DNA of 64,000 nt. Origin: Rhipicephalus microplus (Eukaryota > Arthropoda > Arachnida > Ixodida > Ixodidae). The first letter of the stretch is position 1. Every line of letters begins with the position of its first letter. The position numbers and the translations under genes are program-made. The stretch spans positions 25,100,001-25,164,000 of the forward strand of contig NC_134704.1 of assembly GCF_043290135.1 (NCBI RefSeq), given 5' to 3'. Below, piece after piece: positions 56,296-64,000 of the stretch. A model generated the notes under the pieces. The model had not been told where the DNA came from. It was given only the letters and a program-made list of their open reading frames with translations, and searched no databases.

Positions 56296-57280
56296 GAAGA
56301 AATGAAGAAAGAGATATGAAGGAGAGAGAGGGATAGATGGAATGTAGGAAAGGTAGGGAGCTTAACTAGACTATGCGTCCAGTTTGCTATTCTACACATG
56401 GGGAGGGGGAGAGGGGAGTAAAAGAGAGAGAGAAAGATAGAGACATGTCACATGACACACACAATGCCGAGTTTCACAGGCGGTCCCTCAATGAAGTTGC
56501 TGTCAAGTATCTCAGGAGGGCTCGTGTGGCTTTCTGTGCTGATGTTCTGCGTGACCAGGCTCCTAAGATCTTTGCTTCATTAAAGGGCCGGTCATCGAGT
56601 CTATTCAAGGCACACTGGAGAGTCCGGCGATCTTCATCAAATTGGGCACAGTGGCACAAGAGATGTTCAATAGTCTCTATACAGTTGCAGCTTTCACACA
56701 TGGATGAATCCGCCATGCCAATGCGATGGCTGAATGACTTAGTAAACGCTACCCCAGTCCACAGCCGGCACAGCATTGTAGCGTCACGTCGCGAAATCTT
56801 GGATGGCAGTTGTTTCTGGAGTAATGACTTAAGATTCTTAGGGCGATGATTGGAGTTAAGTGGAGAATTCCAGTGCGCTAGCGTGGCATTATGCGCGATG
56901 TGACGAAGTTCTCTAGCTGCGTCTACTCTTGACAAGGGTATTAACAGTGTGGGAGCTCTATCGTGGGCACATCGGGCAGCGTCGTCGGCGAGGTGGTTAC
57001 CACTGATGCCACAGTGGCCCGGCAACCATTGTAAAACAATGTCGTGTGCTTGATCAGCAGCGCGATGACAAATTTCATTAATACGATACACCATCTGGTG
57101 GTAGTTTCCACGTCGTAGACTTCGCACGCATTGAAGGGCTGCCTTGGAGTCGCAGAAAATGGCCAATCTACTAGGGGATTCTTGCGCAACAAACTCCACA
57201 GCGGCTCGAAGAGCGGCGGGCTCGGATCTCGTAGATGTCGTGTCGTGTGATGTCTTGAATTTGACGGTGATTGATTGAGA
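56295..57280 (-). pseudogene. LINE ORF2 3' part: RNase H and C-terminal zinc region
   Basis: On the minus strand an open frame runs from about 57275 (TVKFKTSHDTTSTRSEPAAL) through RAAVEFVAQE, IFCDSKAALQCV (RNase H Asp), LQWLPGHCGISGNHLADDAA (RNase H His/Asp block), then a C-terminal MCESCN...IEHLLCHC zinc-binding pattern to a stop at 56474. The 3' untranslated region (56473-56295) ends in (TATC)n. RT and endonuclease are missing, as expected for a 5'-truncated copy. RNase H with a C-terminal CCHC-like motif suggests an R1-, LOA- or I-like LINE; the clade is unresolved. The preserved frame implies a fairly young copy. Confidence 0.8.
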
Positions 57281-58108
57281 TGATATGACAAAGGAGTATT
57301 GTCAGGGAGGTTAACCTGGGAAGATTTTGATGATACACTTAGAGGAAGAAACTTGTGAAGAAAGGCTAAGTAACAGGGGAGAAATAAAGCTTCGTATCTC
57401 TGTTAACATGAGTCGTATAGCTTACATGAGCTAAAAGAAAAAAAAAACGTTTTCGCCAAGCGCAGATTGGGCTTGAATAACCACACGGGGGTGTCATAGT
57501 GATCTAACGAGGCTGGTGCTATCTTTTGCAACCCTCTCGGGAGCACGCCTGAACCTCTCCCCTTTTTGCGTCTTGCTCCTTTCTCCCTCCCTCTCCTTCT
57601 GCCTCTCTCCCCCTCATGGTCGTGGAAACTGTGATTCACTGAATGCACTAAAAACGTTGTTGTTACGCCAGAAAGTTCGCGGTTGGCGTCACGGAAGCGT
57701 GATTCCCATATCCAAAAAGCCGGACATCCTAGCTAATGTGCAAGAATACTGTCTCCACGATGACGGCAGCAATAGTACAACGCGCTCACCACGTCATACG
57801 GATGACGTGTGAATGAAAGATCGGAACATCTATGTGGAAACACCGATAATGCATGGCTGACATTCGAGGAGCGGGTAATTACGGTTGCCTAATTGGGTAC
57901 GGAGACCCACGTGGCGGCTTCGGGGCATCTGATTCGTATATGCGCATGCTCCTCCGTAAAACGCAGTTTAGGCGGTGTCCAGAAAGCCGTGGAGACGGCG
58001 TCTAATTGGGTGACTGCGACGGACGAACTCAACTGACCTCGGTATAATCTAACCGTCGCATCGTATATATATACACATGCGTAAGTTGATGTTGCTCCAA
58101 CATGTTGC
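57281..58108. other. No gene recognised
   Basis: About 0.8 kb. GTCAGGGAGGTTAACCTGGG at 57300-57320 is a short further match to the LINE 3' motif. Confidence 0.45.
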
Positions 58109-58290
58109 AAGAAGAAGAAGAAGAAGAAGAAGAAGAGAAAAAAGGAGAGGGAGAAGAAGGAGAAGGAGAAGAAGAAGAAGAAGAAGAAGAAGAAGAAGAA
58201 GAAGAAGAAGAAGAAGAAGAAGAAGAAGAAGAAGAAGAAGAAGAAGAAGAACAAGAAGAAGAAGAAGAAGATGATGATGATGATGATGAT
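58109..58290. repeat. (AAG)n and (GAT)n microsatellite
   Basis: About 50 AAG-type units with AGG and GAGAAA interruptions, followed by (GAT)n at 58269-58290. Poly-Glu, Arg and Phe frames are artefacts. Confidence 0.95.
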
Positions 58291-58327
58291 GGGGGTGGTT
58301 TAACGTCCCAAAACCTTCATATGATTA
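58291..58327 (-). mobile_element. Ruka-like SINE, short 3' fragment
   Basis: GGTTTAACGTCCCAAAACC followed by TTCATATGATTA: about 35 nt of the SINE 3' end. Confidence 0.75.
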
Positions 58328-58486
58328 AAAAAAAGTTAAAGACCACAATGAATAGTTGAGGTACTCATTTTGGTGACAGCACAGGTCATATACGTTTAAA
58401 TGTTCGTTTTTGCTTTACAATAAAGGAAAGAAGCTTCAATTGAAAGGTTTGGTTTTGTTAGACACAATAATAACGAGAATTTAAAG

Positions 58487-58737
58487 ACAATAATGCCGAG
58501 GAAAGTATAGGAGATGTTATGAGAAGTAATGGTAATGTAAATGTGAAGAAAGAAAAGTGGACTGAAAAATGATTTGCCGCAGGCACAAATTCGAATTGAA
58601 CCTGCTACCTTTGAATAAATTCGCAGGTTCGGTCTCTGTTGGGGGCAAGTTTTCTTTTTGTCCACTTTTCTTTCTTCATATTTTCTACAATTACTACTCA
58701 TAACATCTGCTATAATTTCCTTGCCATGATTGTCTCT
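58487..58737. repeat. Inverted repeat, arms of about 77 bp
   Basis: Positions 58487-58562 and 58659-58737 are inverted copies, about 80% identical by eye; the shared block is GAAGAAAGAAAAGTGGAC. The roughly 95-nt interior contains AATTCGAATTGAACCTGC and TTCGCAGGTTCGG. Confidence 0.7.
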
Positions 58738-58819
58738 TAGTTATTGTTGATCATTCCCTCTTAGTTCTCCTTAGTACTTGTATCATTACACTCTAATAAT
58801 GAGTTTAGTGTGTATAAGA

Positions 58820-59060
58820 AATAATTGCGATCATCTGTATTTTTTCCAGTTTCATTTTTTGAGTTTATCATTTTCAATCTTTTTGCTTTCTTTCACTTCC
58901 ATAAGCTTTCCCTAAACTGCTTGCTCAACTTTTATACATTGATTGCTATAACAATGTTGTCTATTTCACGCATTTTTAAGGGGTCGTGGTCCCAGTCAAG
59001 CCATTAGAGGCTTTTTGACCACGGCCCTCAGTATCCCGAATGTTGAAATAAATAAAGTTC
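58820..59060 (+). mobile_element. LINE (CR1/L2-like) 3' end
   Basis: GGTCGTGGTCCCAGTCAAGC ... GGCTTTTTGACCACGGCC, then AATGTTGAAATAAATAAAG, gives the same stem-loop and tail layout as 49630-49710. It has no coding part. Confidence 0.55.
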
Positions 59061-60131
59061 GAAAGTTTTCAAAAGTTCAAATTATTTCATTTCAAAGTTG
59101 TTTTACTCTGTCACGAGCGATAAACTATCCTATATGGCCACGAACAAACAAAGAGATGAATGCATCAGTATAATAATGAATGCATGAATGAATGAACGAA
59201 CGAACGAGAACGTCGCAGTCCACTGAATCGACGACACAAATATAGCGTAGCAGCGTTAGAACAGGGAAAATTCGCTGTGGATGAAAAAATACAAACAAGT
59301 GGTTCGATCATCAACGCACTACCAATCAGATATGAAGTGCACGGCGCTGTGCTTCCTTTAGAAAACTTGTTCATCGCATTAAGATTCAATGGAGAAAGAG
59401 TATACGTGTGAAGGCGTAGAAACGCATGATGATAAGTCTTCCGCTATCAAGACATCGCTAGCATTTGTACATGTGCTGGGGAGTTGAAACATGCAATCAA
59501 TACAATTACGAAGACTCCCCTTCTCGCCTCGGTCTATTCTCCTTTCTTTTTCCCCCAAGCTTTTATGCGTGAGATCCTTTAATATCTATCTCTTGGAAAC
59601 AATCGTCAAGTGAACGCGCATTGTGGAAGCTAATTACTGTGGTGAATACCCTCGTGCTAAGCATTTATTTGCATGCGGTGCGGTTCAGCTTTAGAGTTAA
59701 TCCACCCACACCTGAGAAAGACACTGTGTTCTCGTTCTCAGGTCCTTGGGCAGCTTTGGCCGCATGAGAGTTTGTAATTTGTAATTTCTCGCGCAGTATA
59801 GAACGTCGTCACTGCGATTTCCTCGTAGACTCGACTTGTTTAAGGATCCCGCACTAATTCTTATTTAAACCATGCACGCACACGAACGTGCTTTCGTTAC
59901 CTGTTATAATTAGTATGTGAATTCTCACGGGTCTCCTAGCATTGCCTTGCGAGGTCATATTCAGTGTACAATACGTAATTAGTACAGCTTAATGAATAAA
60001 TATAAGCACTTGGTTTCCTGAACTAGCTGCAGTTAAGACGTCACCTAAAGATATAACAATTCATTGGGTTTAGCGCTAACTTCAAAAGGCTTAAGCCGAA
60101 ATTGTCAGGGAGGAAATTCATAATACCAAAC
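59061..60131. other. No gene recognised
   Basis: About 1.1 kb of AT-rich sequence; a short (GAAT)n/(GAAC)n stretch near 59175-59205. Confidence 0.45.
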
Positions 60132-60143
60132 ATTATACGTTGG

Positions 60144-60274
60144 ATTTGATATGTGGGGTTTAACGTCCCAAAACCACCATATGATTATGAGAGACGCCGT
60201 AGGGGAGAGCTCCGGAAATTTTGACCACCTGGGGTTCTTTAACGTGCACCCAAATCTGAGCACACGGGCCTACA
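60144..60274 (-). mobile_element. Ruka-like SINE, 5'-truncated with target duplication
   Basis: The 3' half on the minus strand, flanked by ATTATACGTTGG at 60132-60143 and 60275-60286. Confidence 0.93.
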
Positions 60275-60587
60275 ATTATACGTTGGGATTCAAGGGACAT
60301 TTTATAAAGTAAATGCGTTTAGGTCTTTGTTTTCGAATGCAAACGTTCTGCATATTACTGTAAGCACGCTATTCGCAGCATTGGTTTTTAATCTTCTTCA
60401 CTTACACATAGTTATCACTGTGAGCGTCTTCTTCGTTTCGTATGGTTGGTCAGGTGACTCTGCCGAATAAATGCCATCGAGACCGCAACGGTGTTATTGT
60501 ATTGCAGAGGTGTGGAGGTTGCCTTCGAACACCAGGCCTTCTACGACTTCGAGTTCCCACGGCGTTTCGTTCGGATCACCACTTGCT

Positions 60588-60779
60588 TCACCTATCCGCT
60601 GTCATGACCCAAGAAACGCTGCTCGGACCACCCGGAAACCCCTCACTATCAATCGGTTTAAAACCCTTTAGGGTTTGCATCCTCATTTGTCGCGCCACTA
60701 CTTTATCTTCAGTAATAGGCCTTACGTCTGCTGCAATACTACGGATGGTCCTATCAAGCTCATTGAATGTCTCATGCAC
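60588..60779 (-). other. Open frame beside minisatellite, possible exon
   Basis: On the minus strand the frame reads VHETFNELDRTIRSIAADV, then RPITEDKVVARQMRMQTL and ends SWVMTADR before a stop. It has a balanced composition and GATAG|GTGAAG, a plausible splice donor, at its end. It begins where the 60-bp repeat unit ends and shares its first codons with that unit. I do not recognise a family, and it could be chance. Confidence 0.25.
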
Positions 60780-61415
60780 TGTTGCTTGAGCTTGCTGGAC
60801 TGACGCCCCTTACGGTGTACCATCGAATGTATCATACACTGCTGCTTGAGCTTGCTGGAGTGATGCCTCTTACGGTGTATCAGCTAATACCTCATGCACA
60901 ACTGCTTGGGCTTGCTGGAGTGATGCCCCTTACGGTTTATCATCGAATGTTTCATGCGCAGCTGCTTGGGCTTGATGCCCATTACGGAGTGTCATCGAAT
61001 GCCTCATGCACAGCTGTTCTGGCTTGCTGCATGGGTCGACGCCCCTTACAGTGGATCATCGAGTGTCTCGTGCACTACTCCTTGGGATTGCTGGACTCAT
61101 GCCCCTTATGGTGTATCATCGAATGTCTCCTGCACAGCTGGTTGAGCTGGCTGGACTGATGCCCCTTACGGCGTACCATTGAGTGTTTCATGCACTGCTG
61201 CTTGAGCTTGCTGGACTGATGCTCCTTACGGTGTATCATCGAATGTCTCATGCACAGCTGCTTGGACTTGCTGGACTGATGTCCCTTACGGTATATCATC
61301 GAGTGTCTCATGCACTTCTGCTTGAACTTGCCGGACTGATTCACCTTACGGTGTATTATTGAATGCTTCATACACAGCTGCTTTATCTGGCTGGACTGAT
61401 GTCCCTTCCGAAGAA
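60762..61415. repeat. 60-bp minisatellite, about 10.7 copies
   Basis: A unit beginning GCCCCTTACGGTGTATCATC and ending GCTTGCTGGACTGAT is repeated in tandem with 10-25% variation. Most units are exactly 60 bp; the third is about 52 and the fourth about 64. Because 60 is a multiple of three, both strands have long repeat-encoding frames. The minus-strand frame 61551-61075 contains 20-residue repeats of the form CMRHSMIHRKGHQSSKLKQ. Confidence 0.92.
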
Positions 61416-61984
61416 TCAGTTCTGCAGAAGCCGACAAGATAGAGAGGAAACTCAAGGACGAGATAAAGGTTTCATTTAATACCGGCAGTCTCTGTATGAG
61501 AACATCAAAGCTGTAACAAACATGACTAATGGTAGTAAACAAATGAAACATCGGCCAGCTGCTTCGTCAGTGCCGCTCATTTACTGAGCCGCAATTCTTA
61601 CGTTCCATTCAGGACCCATTTTTAGAATAACCCATCCTCGTTTATAGAGAAGCATGAATTCTGGTCACATACGTCGTTGGCAAGCTTACGACACCCGCGC
61701 AGATGACCGAACCTTGGTTTACCGTGAAAAATGATACCTTTCAAGTATTTCTGGGAAAGTGTGGAGCCAAGCGCCAGAAATATCAGCATACATGCGGCAA
61801 AAAGTGAAGACCTGTACGGTCTCGACCACATTGGTCTTGCGACACATGCTATACACAATGTACATATGCAGCGTAGCGTCCTTCGTACAATTGTCAGCTT
61901 CTCCAGAACCGCAGGCCCACCAACACTGCAATGCTTTGCTCTAATATACCTATAATGCCTTCGCCTGCCAATGCCGCAAGGAGG
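61416..61984. other. No gene recognised; small Cys-containing frame
   Basis: On the minus strand 61858-61622 encodes 78 residues including MLIFLALGSTLSQKYLKG and, later, CRKLANDVCDQNSC. The hydrophobic stretch followed by three Cys could suggest a small secreted peptide, but no family is recognised. Confidence 0.2.
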
Positions 61985-63100
61985 AGGAAAAAACCTTTAT
62001 TGATGCTAGCTGTGCCACATAGCCCTCATCCCCACCGGGCTGGTTGACATCCCTAGTCCGGGACGTCGTTAGTCGAGGCCGCCACCCGAGCCCGCTGGAC
62101 TAGAGTTCGCTGTTCCTCTAGTGTGGAGCTATTGAGTAGGGTCGTCTCCCAGTCCTCTTTGGTGGGGTTGGGAAAGGGGGTTAATTTTGGGTTCATTTGG
62201 CAGGCGCAGACCATATGGTAAGTGTTGGCCACTTCCCCACAGTACTGGCACTGCCCACTTGTTTTTGGGTCGTAATATTTTAGTATGGCTGGGCAGAGCA
62301 GCGTATTTGTCTGTAGGCGCCGCAGGACGCGCTCCTTCGTTTTCGAGAGTCCCTTCGCTGGTGCGGGATACAAGCGGCATTGCTCAATGTAGTGTTTTTT
62401 GATTTCTTGAAACCGTGTTAAAGGTGTGGGACGTTCAGGTCTATCAGGGGAACGGGGAGTTTCCCGGGAAGTAAGCACGCGGGCCGCTGCATGTGCAGCC
62501 TCGTTACCCTGTAGACCCTGATGTCCCGGAGTCCATATAAGACGTTTCGGGGTAGGATCGCGGTTCCTGATGCTGAATTTTAATAGTCTATTAGCCAATG
62601 GAGAGATTTTTCCTGCAAGATAGCTCTCGCAGGCTCTTCGAGAGTCTGTAACTATTTGTTTTGAGTTTGGATGGGATACTGCCAGTGCAATGGCCACCTC
62701 CTCCACCTTACTTGAGCTTGTGGCTTTGAAAGTGAGGCCATCCACCTGCGTTCCTTGATGTATTACCGCCGCCGTGTAGTATCCCCTAGGTGACGGCCCG
62801 GCCACATCGACGTAATAGACCTCATTACGGGAGCCAAGCCGTTGTTCAAGTGCCTCAGCGCGCGCTTGCCTTCTACCCTGGTGCACCTCTCTGGTCATAT
62901 TGCGGAGAAGCGGGGACACCCAGAGTTTTGTTATCCAAAGTTCAGTAATACGCTCCGCGTTTTCGATTTCGCATTCGTGCCGGATCAAGAGGTGGTCCAG
63001 GAGGCACCGCCCGGGGGGCGTCTGCGTAAGACGCGTATATTGATTTGTGAATTGCCGCAAAGAACTTGCCTCGACTCGGGGAATTCCTCTTCATTACGGG
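61985..63100 (-). pseudogene. LINE ORF2 3' part: RNase H and C-terminal zinc region
   Basis: On the minus strand a frame of 335 codons (63060-62053, and open to about 63096) runs YTRLTQTPPGRCLLDHL, then YYVDVAGPSPRGYYTAAV (RNase H first Asp), SSSKVEEVAIALAV, IVTDSRRACESYLAG, LIWTPGHQGLQGNEAAHAAA (RNase H last block) and a CQYCGEVANTYHMVCAC zinc-like motif. The 3' untranslated region ends with CATCAATAAAGG near 62000, a polyadenylation signal. RT and endonuclease are absent: a 5'-truncated LINE. It is a different family from 56295-57280. No lesion is seen within the remaining frame. Confidence 0.85.
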
Positions 63101-63342
63101 TCGCCTCGCGGAACGCAGGTTTATGTATAGTGCTTACGCAATGTGATTGCAGGGTGTATACAGGGGGCCGGATATGGTGTAACATGTCTTCTGTTTTCTC
63201 CGAAATCCAGGAGAGAACGCCTTCAAAGCAACGCGAGTGCAACGCTTCTTTTAAAACCACAATTGCTAAAGCACATCAAAAAAGCCATTTCCGCAGTTCG
63301 TTAAGCAAGACGGAGAGCTGAATGAGTTGGTACTGATTCATT
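63101..63342. other. No gene recognised
   Basis: About 0.24 kb upstream of the LINE truncation point. Confidence 0.4.
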
Positions 63343-63592
63343 ATGGCGTACATGTAGCGCAAAAAAATACGAAAACAAGAAAGTGAACACCACAACCGCT
63401 TACTCACAACTAAAAGCTGTATCACTTGAACCGAACGCCAGTCGTCAAGCGTAGTCGAGCGTCAAGTTTATATGTTATAAATTTTTGGTTCTAGCAACAA
63501 AGCTTTCAGTTGTGAGTAAGCGGTTGCGTTGTTCCCTTTCTGGTCGTCGTCTTTTTTTTTTTTGCACTACATTTACGTCGTAATGAAACAGT
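63343..63592. repeat. Foldback of PLE-like terminal sequence
   Basis: Positions 63343-63423 and 63500-63592 are inverted copies; shared blocks include GTTGTGAGTAAGCGGTTG and GC(A/G)CTACAT(T/G)TACG. GTTGTGAGT(C/A)AGCG also occurs in the pLTR of the intact PLE (near 12525 and 15145), linking this pair to the PLE termini. Confidence 0.7.
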
Positions 63593-63960
63593 TTGTTACT
63601 GTTTCATGTAGACATGGTACACACTCGTACACATTGCCGGACATATATACAACAACGCGGCACTCGATTTACAACTCGGCTAGTTCGTACGTGTTGCTAG
63701 CATGAATATTCCCGGTGTCGCTGTCAGGAAATGGGGAAAAATTAAAAAATAATAAAATGGCGCTTCAACTATAGCGATCTTTACGGCGAATCTTTCTAGT
63801 AGGTGGCGTTTGCCCAACTGCTTACGAAAACAGGAGGACCTGTTCGGCTAGTTGGTATTTGCTTATCGACATAGTGTAGTCGAAACACACAAATCGAAAC
63901 ACACGCAGACATACAACAGGAGCGCTTACGACCGGGTGCGTGCGCTGTGTAGAGACAAGT
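63593..63960. other. No gene recognised
   Basis: About 0.37 kb without recognisable features. Confidence 0.4.
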
Positions 63961-64000
63961 GTCTCTGTGTGTGTGCGTGCGTGTGTGCGTGCGTGCGTGC
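63961..64000. repeat. (TGCG)n/(TG)n microsatellite at window edge
   Basis: A TGTGTGCGTGCG-type repeat running off the window. Confidence 0.9.

Noticed and set aside
58077..58359. Poly-Arg, poly-Glu and poly-Phe proteins
   Set aside because: They are translations of (AAG)n.
60762..61415. CRISPR-like array
   Set aside because: The 60-bp units are contiguous and similar throughout; there are no unique spacers, and the DNA is eukaryotic.

Overview
The window looks like intergenic and intronic DNA from a hard tick (Ixodidae). The main evidence is 24 copies, intact, truncated or diverged, of one tRNA-derived SINE with a conserved 3' end and an (ATCA)n-type tail; this resembles the tick SINE known as Ruka (name from memory). 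A flavin monooxygenase gene with metazoan introns and a mix of Penelope, Ty3/gypsy and LINE debris fit the same picture. Nothing suggests a bacterial or viral replicon.

Only one host gene can be supported: two consecutive minus-strand exons of a flavin-containing monooxygenase (8048-8321 and 4927-5255) with matching splice sites and phase. Its other exons were not found. Most of the remaining sequence is transposable elements, their fragments and microsatellites.

Layout. 1-575: 3' part of a Penelope-like element (PLE). 3.7-11.2 kb: FMO exons with SINEs, (TA)n tracts and a PLE terminal foldback. 11.27-15.24 kb: a nearly intact PLE (RT plus GIY-YIG ORF of about 805 codons) with direct pLTRs, an inverted partial copy in front and a 12-bp target duplication. 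16.81-24.75 kb: a young Ty3/gypsy provirus on the minus strand (two LTRs of about 816 bp, 4-bp target duplication GAAT). Its interior is a 2.5-kb palindrome carrying two inverted gag copies, and next to its 5' LTR lie 43 nt that match the 3' half of a tRNA-Leu. 27-28.2 kb and 50.9-51.6 kb: two copies of an older repeat, one interrupted by two SINEs that the other lacks. 29.6-32.0 kb: a second, internally deleted gypsy element. 33.5-34.1, 48.95-49.7, 56.3-57.3 and 62.0-63.1 kb: 5'-truncated LINE 3' ends. 39.2-39.5 and 63.3-63.6 kb: more PLE-like terminal foldbacks. 60.76-61.4 kb: a 60-bp minisatellite. 53.6-55.6 kb: a CpG-rich, repeat-poor stretch that may be regulatory.

The most notable structure is the palindromic gypsy provirus. 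It appears to record several reverse-transcription errors in one integrated molecule: copying of the tRNA primer beyond the normal primer-binding site, snap-back or template switching at a 46-nt U5/leader complementarity, and a second small fold-back, followed by ordinary integration. The repeated inverted geometry of PLE ends at five loci is the second theme.
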